A DNA stretch of 64,000 nt from Bryobacterales bacterium (GTDB lineage Bacteria > Acidobacteriota > Terriglobia > Bryobacterales > Bryobacteraceae): NCBI GenBank assembly GCA_020851555.1, contig JADZCM010000057.1:1-64000 (forward strand), given 5' to 3'. This document shows, piece by piece, positions 44,598 through 53,509 of the stretch. The notes beneath the pieces are model-generated. The model was not told the DNA's origin and searched no databases. It worked only from the letters and a program-made list of their open reading frames with translations. Within the stretch, counting starts at the first letter, position 1. Each line of letters starts with the position of its first letter. The position numbers were made by a program, and so were the translations under genes.

Positions 44598-44750
44598 TCA
44601 TTTGACCCTGCCTGCCTCGGACGGTGTCGGCGCACGGCGCGGTCCCGGAGTGGTGGCGGAGTCCCGGCGTCCGGCCGGCGGCGAGGAGGCCAACATGGAG
44701 AGGAACAGACCCAAGACCACGAGTCCCGCGACCACCGCTGAGATCACCAT
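44598..44750 (-). CDS. Tiny single-pass membrane protein (50 aa), paralogue of the adjacent 28-aa protein
   Basis: ATG 44750 encodes 50 residues: a membrane span (VISAVVAGLVVLGLFLSML), the motif ASSPPAGRR and a Pro- and Thr-rich basic tail. Aligned with the 28-aa neighbour, the span differs at only a few positions, pointing to a tandem duplication in which this copy keeps a longer tail. An in-frame ATG 36 nt upstream is possible but would add polar residues absent from the paralogue. AAAGG lies upstream with loose spacing. It is 46 nt upstream of the 28-aa gene on the same strand and diverges from rpsA. Confidence 0.6.
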   Translation of the reverse strand: MVISAVVAGLVVLGLFLSMLASSPPAGRRDSATTPGPRRAPTPSEAGRVK

Positions 44751-44860
44751 GACCGATGGAGCCTTTCGGTCATATCGGCGGATCATGAGCTGTGCGCCAG
44801 ACCTGCGGGCATTCCGGGGCTTCGGATGCTTCCGCGCCGGGCCGCAGCCGGGCAGCCGGG

Positions 44861-44889
44861 TTGACATCCGGCGACCTGTTCGGTATAGT
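44861..44889 (+). promoter_or_regulatory. Sigma-70 promoter of rpsA
   Basis: TTGACA (44861-44866), a 17-bp spacer and TATAGT (44884-44889) make the strongest promoter in the window. Transcription would start near 44896. Confidence 0.85.
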
Positions 44890-45068
44890 TCATAACGTAT
44901 TTATCTACCAACGGCTTGTCGGCTGAATCTCGCAAACCAGGATGTGTTCTTTGTGTGTGGATACCGGTCCAGGATTTCACGCCGGCCGTCCCACTTTGCC
45001 GGGCGGGGAGCATCGGGTGAGGTCGCCTGTAAGCCGGAGGGTGTAGCGTTGGACCTGGAGAATCGGTC
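44890..45068 (+). promoter_or_regulatory. Long 5' leader of rpsA
   Basis: About 170 nt separate the predicted transcription start from the rpsA ATG. The leader has no open frame of note and ends with GGAG (45057-45060) 8 nt before the ATG. S1 is known to regulate its own translation in enterobacteria, so the length is compatible with autogenous control, but no specific structure was established here. Confidence 0.4.
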
Positions 45069-46799
45069 ATGGCCAGTGAACCCGAGCAAGGGCGGCAGCG
45101 GCCTCTGATGCCGTCCGAGGCCGCGGACTACGAGCAACTCATCGACGACTACAGTCACTTCGCGCCGCCCGCGGAGGGTGAGGTGCTCGAGGGCCGCGTG
45201 CTCAAGGTCACTCCGACCGAGGCGATCGTCGATTTCGGGTACAAGTCCGAGGGCCTGGTTCCCATCGCCCAGTTCGTCCAACCCGACGGCTCCATTCATG
45301 TGCGCACCGGCGATGTTATCGATGTGGTCATCGACCGCCGCGGAGAGGAGCCCGAAGGATACATCCTGTTGTCGCATGAACGCGCCAGCCGGATCCGGGC
45401 ATGGGACACGCTGGAGAAAGCCTACCGGGAGCATCTGCTGGTTTCGGGACGCGTCCTGGGCCGGACCAAGGGCGGTGTCGCCGTGGATGTGGGCGTCAAG
45501 GCGTTCATGCCCAGCTCGCACGCGGATGTCCGGCCGGTCCACAACCTGGAGCAACTGATCGGACAGGACATCGCGGTTCGTATCGTCAAGCTCAACCGCC
45601 GCCGCGGCAATGTCATGGTCTCGCGGAGGCTGGCCGTCGAAGAAGAGCATCTTTCGCGCAAAAACGCGGTGCTGGACGCTCTGCACGAGGGCGATCTCGT
45701 CACCGGCGTGGTCAAGAGTCTGACCGACTATGGGGCCTTCGTGGACATCGGCGGAATCGACGGTCTGCTGCACGTCAGCGACATGTCGCACGGCCGCATC
45801 GCTCATCCCTCCGAGGCGCTCCACGTCGGCGACGAGATTACGGTGCGGGTCCTCAAGTTCGATCGGGCCAGGGAGCGCATATCGCTGGGGCTGAAGCAGG
45901 CGCGTCCGGACCCTTGGGAGCACGTGGCCGAACGCTATCCGGTCCATGCCCGGGTCATCGGAAGGGTGGTCAGCATCACCGACTACGGCGCTTTCGTGGA
46001 ACTGGAGCCTGGGGTGGAAGGGCTGATCCACGTTTCCGAGATGACCTGGAGCAGGCGCCTCAAGCATCCCTCCAAGGTGGTCAAGGCCGGCGATCAGGTG
46101 GAAGCCGTCGTGCTGGGCGTGCAGGAGGGCAGCAGAAGGATCTCGCTCGGCATCAAGCAACTCGAACCCGATCCCTGGACCACGGTGGAGTCCCGTTACA
46201 GTATCGGCTCCGTGGTGGAAGGTCGGGTGAGGAAACTGACCGACTTCGGCGCCTTCGTGGAGATCGAGGAGGGAATCGATGGACTGGTGCACGTCTCCGA
46301 CCTCTCCTGGACGCGGCGCGTGAAAAATCCCGCCGAGATCCTCAAGAAGGGGCAGATGGTGCAGGCGGTCATCCTGAACATCGACTCCGCCGGCCGCCGG
46401 CTGTCGCTCGGCGTCAAGCAACTTCAGCCCGACTCCTGGGAGACCTTCTTCCGTACTCATCAGGTCGGCGACGTGGTGCGCGGCAGGGTTTGCCGCGCGG
46501 CCAGTTTCGGGGTTTTCGTCGAACTCGCCCCGGGAATCGAGGCGCTGTGCCACAGATCAGAGGTCCCGGGCTCGGCAGACCGGGAGCGGGACGAGCCCGC
46601 ACTGGGCCTGGGGCTGGAACTGGACTTTAAGATCATCAGGCTGAACGAGGCGGAAAAGAAGATCGGCCTCAGCCTTCAGGCCGTGGCCGACGACGAGGAG
46701 CGGAGCCGGCTGGAGGACTATCAACGGCAGGCGGCAGCCGCCACCATGACGATAGAGGAGGCGATGCACCTGAAGGGCCGGGGCGACCCTCGCACGTGA
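45069..46799 (+). CDS. rpsA: 30S ribosomal protein bS1
   Basis: S1 binds mRNA on the small subunit and helps unfold it for initiation. The 576-aa protein contains six S1 (OB-fold) repeats. The first two are divergent ribosome-binding repeats (EGRVLKVTPTEAIVDFGYKS; SGRVLGRTKGGVAVDVG). The next four have the typical pattern, for example GVVKSLTDYGAFVDIGGIDG, GRVVSITDYGAFVELEPG and GRVRKLTDFGAFVEIEEG, each with LLHVSDMS-like ends. The last repeat (RGRVCRAASFGVFVELAPG) is more diverged. It heads the rpsA-hup-HIT group. Confidence 0.97.
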   Translation: MASEPEQGRQRPLMPSEAADYEQLIDDYSHFAPPAEGEVLEGRVLKVTPTEAIVDFGYKSEGLVPIAQFVQPDGSIHVRTGDVIDVVIDRRGEEPEGYILLSHERASRIRAWDTLEKAYREHLLVSGRVLGRTKGGVAVDVGVKAFMPSSHADVRPVHNLEQLIGQDIAVRIVKLNRRRGNVMVSRRLAVEEEHLSRKNAVLDALHEGDLVTGVVKSLTDYGAFVDIGGIDGLLHVSDMSHGRIAHPSEALHVGDEITVRVLKFDRARERISLGLKQARPDPWEHVAERYPVHARVIGRVVSITDYGAFVELEPGVEGLIHVSEMTWSRRLKHPSKVVKAGDQVEAVVLGVQEGSRRISLGIKQLEPDPWTTVESRYSIGSVVEGRVRKLTDFGAFVEIEEGIDGLVHVSDLSWTRRVKNPAEILKKGQMVQAVILNIDSAGRRLSLGVKQLQPDSWETFFRTHQVGDVVRGRVCRAASFGVFVELAPGIEALCHRSEVPGSADRERDEPALGLGLELDFKIIRLNEAEKKIGLSLQAVADDEERSRLEDYQRQAAAATMTIEEAMHLKGRGDPRT

Positions 46800-46860
46800 G
46801 GGGCTTCTCCGGAACCCGGCCGGCGCGGCGGGCAGCCAGACTCATGCGAAGGAGAACAGA

Positions 46861-47196
46861 ATGACAAAAGCGGAACTGATTGATGAGGTCTCGCGCGTGG
46901 TGGAGTTGACGCGCAAGGAGTCGGAGGTGATCGTGGAGGCCGTCTTCGCGAGCATCGTGCGAGCCTTGCGCGGAGGCGACAAGATCGAGATCCGCGGTTT
47001 TGGGAGTTTCCGCACCAGAGAGAGGCAGGCTCGCATCGGCCGCAATCCGAAGACCGGCGCGCGCGTGGAAGTCCCTGCCAAGCGGATCCCCTTTTTCAAG
47101 CCCAGCAAGGAACTGAAGGACCTGGTGAACGAGGACGGCGGCGAACTGACCCCGGCCGGCGAAGCGCCTCCCGCGGCCACCGCCCCTTCTTTCTGA
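46861..47196 (+). CDS. HU/IHF-family DNA-binding protein
   Basis: This 111-aa nucleoid protein has the HU fold: helices MTKAELIDEVSRVVELTRKE and VIVEAVFASIVRALRGGDKI, the arm-base motif EIRGFGSFRTRERQARIGRNPKTG and the DNA-inserting tip with VPAKRIPFFKPSKELK. The family Pro and Arg residues of the beta arm are in place. It has a short extra tail rich in Pro and Ala. GAAGGAGA precedes the ATG. Whether it acts as HU or an IHF subunit cannot be decided by eye. It lies 61 nt after rpsA. Confidence 0.93.
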   Translation: MTKAELIDEVSRVVELTRKESEVIVEAVFASIVRALRGGDKIEIRGFGSFRTRERQARIGRNPKTGARVEVPAKRIPFFKPSKELKDLVNEDGGELTPAGEAPPAATAPSF

Positions 47197-47220
47197 AGGG
47201 CCCCCGGACATTGCCACGGC

Positions 47221-47733
47221 ATGGATCGTCTCTGGAGCCCCTGGAGGTACGGGTACGTCAGCAAGGCCGGGCCGGCTGACGCGTGCATCTTCTGCCAGAA
47301 GGCCGCACAGAGTCTGGACCGGGAGAACTTCCTGGTTCACCGGGCGCGCTTCAACTTCGTCATATTAAATCTCTATCCATACACGACGGGCCACTTGATG
47401 ATCGCCCCCTACGCACACCAGCCGACCCTGGAGGCTCTGCCGGAGGAGACCCTCCACGAGATGATCTCGCTGGCCCGCCGGGCCGAGATCCACCTGCGGG
47501 CTCTCTACAAGCCGCAAGGGCTCAATCTCGGCGTGAACGTCGGCGAGTGCGCGGGCGCGGGCGTGGCGGGACACATCCATATGCACGTGCTGCCGCGATG
47601 GTCCGCGGATTCGAACTTCATGACCACGATCGGAGAGACGCGCGTCCTGCCCGAGTCCCTCGACGTCACCTACGGTAAGTTGCTTGCCAGATTCAAAGAG
47701 GAGGCCCTTCCGGCTCCTCAGGAACCGCTATAA
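47221..47733 (+). CDS. HIT-family nucleotide phosphohydrolase/phosphorylase
   Basis: This 170-aa protein has the histidine-triad motif HIHMHVLPRW (HxHxH). The start MDRLWSPWRYGYVSK and CIFCQK suggest a zinc-binding Cys pair, seen in AP4A phosphorylase-like members of the HIT family. NLYPYTTGHLMIAPYAHQ is another typical segment. It probably cleaves dinucleoside polyphosphates. There is no strong ribosome-binding site before the ATG, and it lies 24 nt after the HU-type gene, so they are likely co-transcribed. The -10 of yceD overlaps its stop codon. Confidence 0.9.
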   Translation: MDRLWSPWRYGYVSKAGPADACIFCQKAAQSLDRENFLVHRARFNFVILNLYPYTTGHLMIAPYAHQPTLEALPEETLHEMISLARRAEIHLRALYKPQGLNLGVNVGECAGAGVAGHIHMHVLPRWSADSNFMTTIGETRVLPESLDVTYGKLLARFKEEALPAPQEPL

Positions 47734-47734
47734 T
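47729..47734 (+). promoter_or_regulatory. Putative -10 box of yceD-rpmF-plsX
   Basis: A perfect TATAAT overlaps the stop codon of the HIT gene, 39 nt before the yceD ATG. The -35 position (about 47706-47711) reads CCTTCC and is poor. Confidence 0.45.
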
Positions 47735-47773
47735 GAAAACTCTGACCCGGCGCGGCGCCGGAACTGGGCCTGT

Positions 47774-48292
47774 ATGTTCTTGAGTGTGCATGAGATGGAG
47801 CTGCGAACGGTCAGGTTCGAGAGGACCTATCCGCCGGGCGCAATCCAGTTTCTGGATCCCAAGCTCCGGCAAGCCGGTCCGCTCGCGGTCCAGGGCAGCG
47901 CTGAATTGCTGCCGAACTCGGGGGGAGAAATCCGTGTCCGGGGCAGGCTGTCGGTCCGCATGGAGGCGGAGTGCGACGTCTGTCTCGACATCGCCGCCTA
48001 CCCGCTGGAAGTGGAGTTTGACCTGTTCTACCAGCCGGCTGCCGCGGGTCCGCGTAAGGAAGAAGTGGCCCTTCGCCTCGAAGACAGTGAGTTGGACTTC
48101 TACGAGGGCGAAGGGCTGGAACTCGAGGATGTGCTGAGAGAGCAGGTCCTGCTCGCGCTCCCCATGCACCGGGTTTGCCGGGAGGATTGCCAGGGTATCT
48201 GCCCCGTCTGCGGGGCCAACCGGAACCGCGTGCAATGCGGCTGCCGGCAAAAAGCGCCCGACGACCGGTGGGCCGCGCTGCGAGAGTTGTGA
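47774..48292 (+). CDS. yceD: YceD / DUF177 family protein
   Basis: YceD-family proteins are encoded next to rpmF in many bacteria and are linked to 23S rRNA and L32 incorporation. This 172-aa protein has the conserved central segment MEAECDVCLDIAAYPLEVEF and the C-terminal Cys cluster CREDCQGICPVCGANRN. ATG 47774 (MFLSVHEMELRTVRF) is chosen; an in-frame ATG 21 nt later is possible, and the frame upstream overlaps the HIT gene. The next gene is rpmF, as expected for the family. Confidence 0.92.
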   Translation: MFLSVHEMELRTVRFERTYPPGAIQFLDPKLRQAGPLAVQGSAELLPNSGGEIRVRGRLSVRMEAECDVCLDIAAYPLEVEFDLFYQPAAAGPRKEEVALRLEDSELDFYEGEGLELEDVLREQVLLALPMHRVCREDCQGICPVCGANRNRVQCGCRQKAPDDRWAALREL

Positions 48293-48337
48293 CGGCGGCG
48301 GGGCCGTTCCCAGACCATATGAAAAGGAAGTTGACAA

Positions 48338-48520
48338 ATGCCGAATCCTAAGAGAAGACACTCCAAACGGCGCACCGCCACACGGCGCACTCACGATCAC
48401 CTGGTCCAGCCCGGCCGTTCCGAGTGCCCGAATTGCCACGAGCCCAAGCTGCCGCACCGGGTCTGTCCGCACTGCGGCACCTACAAGGGCCGCGAGGTCA
48501 TCGAGGTAGTGGAAAAGTAG
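48338..48520 (+). CDS. rpmF: 50S ribosomal protein bL32
   Basis: This 60-aa protein starts [20 protein letters not shown], then has the zinc ribbon [22 protein letters not shown] with two CxxC pairs. It is the large-subunit protein L32. AAAAGGAAG gives a good ribosome-binding site. It sits between yceD and plsX, a conserved gene order. Confidence 0.98.
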   Translation: MPNPKRRHSKRRTATRRTHDHLVQPGRSECPNCHEPKLPHRVCPHCGTYKGREVIEVVEK

Positions 48521-48552
48521 ACCATTCCCCGGCGGAAGGGCGTTTCCGGCAC

Positions 48553-49584
48553 ATGATCAGGATCGCAGTGGATGCGATGGGCGGCGACCAGGCCCCCAAG
48601 TCCGAGGTCGAAGGAGCGGTCCGCGCCTCCAGAGCCTATGACGTGCAGGTGATCCTGGTGGGGCAGGAAGGGCTTCTGCGAGAGGAACTCTCCCGGTACG
48701 AAGACGCACGGTCGCTTCCCATCCGCGTGGTCCACGCCAGCGAGCGCGTTGGCATGGAGGACAAGGCTGCCAAAGCGGTGCGGGGAAAGCGCGACAGTTC
48801 CATCCGGGTAGCCTCCCGGCTGGTCCGCGAAGGCGCCGCCGAGGGCCTGGTGTCGGCGGGCAACACCGGCGCGGTGATGGTCACCGCCAAGCTGGTGCAG
48901 GGGACGCTGCCGGGTGTCGACCGCCCGGCGCTGGCCTCGGCCTTCCCCACCCTCACCGGCCGCCCCGCGGTCATGGTGGACGTGGGCGCAAACGTGGACT
49001 GCGACGCACGCATGCTCGGACAGTTCGCCGTCATGGGCGACATTTACGCCCGGCTCATCCTGCGCACGGAGAACCCGCGGGTGGGCCTGCTCTCGATCGG
49101 CGAGGAGGAGCACAAGGGGAACGAACTGACCCGCAAGGCTTACAGCCTGCTCAAGACGCTCTCGCTGAACTTCATCGGAAACGTCGAGGGCGGCGATGTC
49201 TACAGCGGCCAGGCCGACGTGATCGTGTGCGACGGCTTCATCGGCAACGTCGCCCTCAAGGTGAGCGAAGGCCTGGTGGACGTCACCAAGAACATGCTTC
49301 AGCGATCCCTGCAAGCCACCATCGCGGGCCAGATCGGGTATGTGCTCTCCCGCCGCGCCTTTGCGGATTTCAAAAAGCGCCTGGATTACTCCGAGTACGG
49401 CGGCGCCCCGCTGCTTGGGATCCGCGGCGTCTGCATCATCTGTCACGGCCGCTCCAACGCCAACGCCATCAAGAACGCCATCCGCGTGGCGGCCGAATTC
49501 TCCAGCAGCCGGATCAACGACCGCATCGAGTACGAGATGCAGCGTTGGTCTTCCGCGTCGCTGGCAGCCGCCCAGGCGGATTGA
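48553..49584 (+). CDS. plsX: Phosphate acyltransferase PlsX
   Basis: PlsX makes acyl-phosphate from acyl-ACP at the start of phospholipid synthesis, working with PlsY. The 343-aa protein has the family start [20 protein letters not shown], the segments [12 protein letters not shown] and [10 protein letters not shown], and [21 protein letters not shown] near the end. ATG 48553 is chosen because upstream codons are a shadow of rpmF. The usual fabH neighbour is absent; dsbD follows with one intervening base. Confidence 0.96.
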   Translation: MIRIAVDAMGGDQAPKSEVEGAVRASRAYDVQVILVGQEGLLREELSRYEDARSLPIRVVHASERVGMEDKAAKAVRGKRDSSIRVASRLVREGAAEGLVSAGNTGAVMVTAKLVQGTLPGVDRPALASAFPTLTGRPAVMVDVGANVDCDARMLGQFAVMGDIYARLILRTENPRVGLLSIGEEEHKGNELTRKAYSLLKTLSLNFIGNVEGGDVYSGQADVIVCDGFIGNVALKVSEGLVDVTKNMLQRSLQATIAGQIGYVLSRRAFADFKKRLDYSEYGGAPLLGIRGVCIICHGRSNANAIKNAIRVAAEFSSSRINDRIEYEMQRWSSASLAAAQAD

Positions 49585-49585
49585 G

Positions 49586-51445
49586 GTGCTTTTGGTTCGC
49601 CTTGCGGCTCTCCTGTGCTGTCTGCTGCCCGCGGCTCTGGCTCAGCGGCTCGATCCCATCCAGTGGTCGCTCGTGCCGGACGCCCCCGCGGCCGCGCCCG
49701 GCGCGCTGGTTCCCGCCCGCCTCACGGCGCGCATCGAGCCCGGCTGGCACCTCTACTCGCTGACTACGCCCAAAGGCCCCATCCCCACCACGGTCAGGCT
49801 GTTGGACCAGCCGGCGGTGGCCCGCTGGGAGATCTATCAGCCCAAGCCCGCCGTAGCGTTCGATCCGAACTTCAAGCTGGAGACCGAGACGTTCGAGAAC
49901 GAAGCCGTGTTCCTCATCGGCTTCGAGTTGGCGAAGGACGTCGCGCCCGGCCCGGTGGAACTCTCCGTTCAAGTCAGGTACCAGGCATGCGACGCGAGGC
50001 AGTGCCTCCTGCCGGTCCGTAAGACCGCCGCCGCCGTTTTGCGCGTCGATCCGGCGGCGGCCCCCCTGTCCGCGCTGTCGCCGCCCGCCGGCTACACGCT
50101 TTTCGCGCCCGCGCCGTCCGCCCCTCCGTCCGCCGTGCAGCCGGCTCCACTGCCCGCTCAGGCGGGAGGCGAGGTGCAAGGACTGGCCGCTTTCCTTGCG
50201 ATCGCTTTCGGTTTCGGCTTGGCGGCTATCTTCACGCCGTGCGTGTTCCCGATGATCCCCATCACGGTGAGCTTCTTCCTGAACCGGCAAGGAAGTTCCC
50301 GCGGCGGGAGCCTCTTTCAGGCGCTGGTTTTCTGTCTGGGCATCATCGTCCTGTTCTCGACGCTCGGCCTGGTGACGACGGCGATTCTCGGGCCGTTCGG
50401 CACTGTTCAGCTCGGCTCCAGCCCCTGGGTCAACGGGTTCATTGCCCTCGTCTTCCTGGTCTTCGGGTTGAGCCTTCTGGGCGCGTTTGAGATCACGCTT
50501 CCCTCCAGCCTGCTCACCCGGATGGACCGGGCATCCCAGCGCGGCGGCGTCCTGGGGACCCTGTTGATGGGGCTGACGTTCTCGCTCACCGCCTTCGCCT
50601 GCGTGGGACCGTTCGTCGGAACGCTGCTGGCAGGCTCGGTCTCGAGCGGCGGCGCCAGACCCCTGGCGGGAATGGTGGCCTTCGCCTCCGGCCTGGCGCT
50701 GCCCTTCTTCCTGCTAGCGGCGTTCCCCTCCTACCTGGGCCGACTGCCCAAGAGCGGAGGCTGGATGTCCCGCGTCAAGGTGGTGCTCGGCTTCATCATC
50801 CTGGCCGCCATGCTCAAGTATTTGAGCAACGTCGACGCGGTGCTGCATTGGAACGTGATTACCAGGCAGCGTTTCCTGGCCCTTTGGGTGGTTCTGTTCT
50901 CCATGGCGGGCCTCTACCTGCTCGGCTTCCTCCGCATGGAGGGCGTGAAGGCGGACGAACGGCTGGGAGTCGGAAGGCTGCTGGCCGCGGGAGCGTTTCT
51001 GGCCTTCGCGCTGAGCTTGTTGCCCGGCATGTTCGGCGCCGGTCTGGGGGAACTGGACGCCTATGTGCCGCTGGCGCCGGAGCGCGCAGCGGGCTGGATG
51101 AAGAACGACTACCGTCAGGCTCTCGCCAGGGCCCGCGCGGAGAACAAGCGCCTGTTTCTCAACTTCACGGGCTATGCCTGCACCAACTGCCATTGGATGA
51201 AGAGCAACATGTTCCCGCGGCCGGAAATAGCCGCGGCGCTGTCGGACTTCGTTCTGGTGGAGTTGTACACCGACGGCGCAGACCCCGCGTCCGAAGAGAA
51301 CCAGAAGATCCTGACCGAGCGCTTCTCCACGGTGGCTATTCCCTACTACGCCATTCTGGACGCCAACGAGAAGACGATCGCCGTCTTCGCCGGATTGACC
51401 AGAGATCCGGCGCAGTTTCTCGCCTTCCTGCGGACCGGCCAGTAG
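49586..51445 (+). CDS. dsbD: Thiol:disulfide interchange protein DsbD
   Basis: DsbD carries electrons from cytoplasmic thioredoxin across the inner membrane to periplasmic reductases. All three domains are present in 619 aa. After a signal peptide (about 1-19) the alpha domain has YQACDARQCLLP. The membrane domain (eight segments, about residues 195-470) has the redox Cys in FTPCVFPM and TAFACVGPF. The C-terminal thioredoxin-like domain has CTNC in TGYACTNCHWMKSNMF. The GTG at 49586 begins 2 nt after the plsX stop, so translation is probably coupled. Another start a few codons downstream (TTG) cannot be excluded. Confidence 0.94.
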   Translation: MLLVRLAALLCCLLPAALAQRLDPIQWSLVPDAPAAAPGALVPARLTARIEPGWHLYSLTTPKGPIPTTVRLLDQPAVARWEIYQPKPAVAFDPNFKLETETFENEAVFLIGFELAKDVAPGPVELSVQVRYQACDARQCLLPVRKTAAAVLRVDPAAAPLSALSPPAGYTLFAPAPSAPPSAVQPAPLPAQAGGEVQGLAAFLAIAFGFGLAAIFTPCVFPMIPITVSFFLNRQGSSRGGSLFQALVFCLGIIVLFSTLGLVTTAILGPFGTVQLGSSPWVNGFIALVFLVFGLSLLGAFEITLPSSLLTRMDRASQRGGVLGTLLMGLTFSLTAFACVGPFVGTLLAGSVSSGGARPLAGMVAFASGLALPFFLLAAFPSYLGRLPKSGGWMSRVKVVLGFIILAAMLKYLSNVDAVLHWNVITRQRFLALWVVLFSMAGLYLLGFLRMEGVKADERLGVGRLLAAGAFLAFALSLLPGMFGAGLGELDAYVPLAPERAAGWMKNDYRQALARARAENKRLFLNFTGYACTNCHWMKSNMFPRPEIAAALSDFVLVELYTDGADPASEENQKILTERFSTVAIPYYAILDANEKTIAVFAGLTRDPAQFLAFLRTGQ

Positions 51446-51551
51446 GCCCCACGGCCTTGGGCTTCCACCGGCGTGGCGGGCGGAACGCCCCCACCCGGAG
51501 GCCCGGCTGTAAAGGGATTGCCTCGCGCCTGATGCCCCGGCCGCGACCTGT

Positions 51552-51557
51552 TACAAT
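51552..51557 (+). promoter_or_regulatory. Putative -10 box of the polysaccharide gene set
   Basis: TACAAT (5/6) lies 42 nt before the ATG of the glycosyltransferase gene. No -35 at proper spacing was found. Confidence 0.35.
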
Positions 51558-51599
51558 GTACTCCGGCCCGCCGCCGCACCGCGCGATGGAAGACCCCTG

Positions 51600-52727
51600 A
51601 TGAACATCTGCGTCGCCAGCCCCAGCCGGGACGTCTACTCTGAAACCTTCATTCGGGCGCACATAGAGCGGCTGCCGGGCCGCGTCGTTGCGATATACGG
51701 CGGCTGGCCGATGTGGACGTTTCAGGATCGCGCCCTGATCCCCCCTCCGGTCCGTTTCGCCATGAAGTACTCCGGGCGGATCGCCGCCGGTTTTCCGGCA
51801 GCCGCCCGGCGAATCGCTTTCGGCAGACTGGCGTCGTTCTTCCATTCGCATCGCGTGGATGTGGTTCTCGCCGAATACGGCACCACGGCCGCCGAACTGG
51901 TGGACCCCTGCCTGCGAGCCGGCGTACCGTTGGTCGCCCACTTCCACGGCAACGACGCCTACAGCCGCGAGTTCACCGCCGGGGGCCCGGAGGCGTACCG
52001 GCGGTTGTTCGAGAGCGCCTCGGCGGTTATCGCCGTCTCACGGGACATGGAGCGGCAACTGCTCCGGCTGGGGAGCCCCAGGGAGAAGCTGTTCTACGCG
52101 CCCTACGGCGTGGATCCCGAACGGTTCGCCCCGGTTGACGCGGCCGCCAATGCGCCCGTCTTCCTCGCCGTGGGCAGGTTCGTGGACAAGAAGGCCCCGT
52201 ATCTGACCCTGCTGGCGTTCCGCGAAGTGGCGGCGGCTGTGCCCGGCGCCCGCCTGGAGTTCGCCGGGGAAGGACCGTTGTTGGAGTGCTGCCGGCAGAT
52301 GTCACAAGCGCTGGGACTCGCCGAACAGGTCGTCTTTCATGGCAGGCTGAGCCACGAGGAAACGGCTCAACGGCTGCGCACGGCGCGCGCCTTTGTCCAG
52401 CACAGCCTCGTCACCACCGGCGGGGAGGCGGAGGGAACGCCCGTGGCGGTGCTGGAGGCGGGCGCCACGGCCCTCCCGGTGATCGCCACGCGGCATGGAG
52501 GAATCCCGGAGGCCGTGCTGCACGGGGAGACCGGCCTGCTCGTCGAAGAGCGCGACGTGGCCGGGATGGCCGCCGCCATGCTGCGCCTCGCCCGCGACCC
52601 CGCGCTGGCCGGCGTCCTTGGACAGAGCGCCCGCCGGCACATCATCGCCCAATATAGGCTGGACCTGGCCCTGGAGCGCCTGCGGCAAGTGCTGGAGAAC
52701 GCGGTCGCGAGTACGCGCCGCGAATGA
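51600..52727 (+). CDS. Glycosyltransferase, family 4 type
   Basis: This 375-aa cytoplasmic GT-B enzyme matches the GT4 family used in colanic-acid-like polysaccharides. The N-terminal domain has VPLVAHFHGNDAYSREF and AVIAVSRDMERQLLRLG. The C-terminal domain has FLAVGRFVDKKAPYLTLLAF, VVFHGRLSHEE and the catalytic-site EGTPVAVLEAGATALPVIAT with the GIPE turn. GGAAG lies upstream of ATG 51600. The last codons overlap the methyltransferase start by 4 nt (ATGA), so it heads a three-gene operon. Confidence 0.93.
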   Translation: MNICVASPSRDVYSETFIRAHIERLPGRVVAIYGGWPMWTFQDRALIPPPVRFAMKYSGRIAAGFPAAARRIAFGRLASFFHSHRVDVVLAEYGTTAAELVDPCLRAGVPLVAHFHGNDAYSREFTAGGPEAYRRLFESASAVIAVSRDMERQLLRLGSPREKLFYAPYGVDPERFAPVDAAANAPVFLAVGRFVDKKAPYLTLLAFREVAAAVPGARLEFAGEGPLLECCRQMSQALGLAEQVVFHGRLSHEETAQRLRTARAFVQHSLVTTGGEAEGTPVAVLEAGATALPVIATRHGGIPEAVLHGETGLLVEERDVAGMAAAMLRLARDPALAGVLGQSARRHIIAQYRLDLALERLRQVLENAVASTRRE

Positions 52728-53509
52728 GCAATTCTTCCATGTCCCGGCAGACGGCGGATTCGAACGACGCGGCGGAGTTCCTCCGGCCGCCCTGCGATGC
52801 ATGGCGCCTTGACGTGTACCATCTCCGGAGCGCCATTCTGAAGGCGCTCACCGCTCACCTGCCGCAATTCAGCGGGACGGTGCTCGATGTCGGCTGCGGC
52901 CTCAAGCCCTACCGTCCGATACTCCTGGCCGCGCCCAGCCGCGCCACCGTCTACCTCGGCCTGGACCTGGCCGAGCCGCGATACGGCGGCGATCCCGACC
53001 TGACCTGGGATGGACGCACCATCCCGCTTCCCAACGCCGCGGTGGACAGCGCCCTCAGCACCGAGGTGCTGGAGCATTGTCCCGACCCGGCCGGCATCCT
53101 GTCCGAGGTGAACCGGGTCTTGAAGCCCGGGGGTTTCTTTCTGCTTACCGTGCCCTTCCTGTGGCCCTTGCACGACGCGCCTTACGACGAGTTCCGCTTC
53201 ACGCCGTTCTCCCTGCGCCGCCTGCTCGGTCAGGCGGGCTTCGAGCACATTGAGGTGCGCGCGCTGGGCGGCTGGGACGCCGCGCTCGCCCAGATGGTGG
53301 GGCTGTGGGTCCGGCGCCGTCCCATGCGGGAGACCGTCCGCCGGGTGTTGCAGAAGCTCGTCCTGCCTGTCTACCGCCGCTTGCTGGCTGGAGATCGCCC
53401 ACCCGCCGCGTTTGACATGAACGTCATGGTAACCGGCTTCTGCGTCACGGCCCGGGCGAGCGGGCAGGCCGGCTCGCCGGAACTGGCGCCGGAGGAGGCG
53501 CCGCGCTGA
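52724..53509 (+). CDS. SAM-dependent methyltransferase
   Basis: This 261-aa class I methyltransferase has the SAM-binding motif GTVLDVGCGLKPYRP, acidic motif YLGLDLAEPR, and STEVLEHCPDPAGIL with NRVLKPGGFFLLTVPF (Methyltransf_11 type). In this context it probably methylates a sugar or a lipid-linked saccharide, but the substrate is inferred from neighbours only. The ATG overlaps the previous stop by 4 nt, and its TGA is immediately followed by the flippase ATG. Confidence 0.88.
   Translation: MSNSSMSRQTADSNDAAEFLRPPCDAWRLDVYHLRSAILKALTAHLPQFSGTVLDVGCGLKPYRPILLAAPSRATVYLGLDLAEPRYGGDPDLTWDGRTIPLPNAAVDSALSTEVLEHCPDPAGILSEVNRVLKPGGFFLLTVPFLWPLHDAPYDEFRFTPFSLRRLLGQAGFEHIEVRALGGWDAALAQMVGLWVRRRPMRETVRRVLQKLVLPVYRRLLAGDRPPAAFDMNVMVTGFCVTARASGQAGSPELAPEEAPR

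Noticed and set aside
45069-46799. Repeated sequence blocks within rpsA
   Set aside because: They are the expected S1-domain repeats of the protein, not a DNA repeat array.
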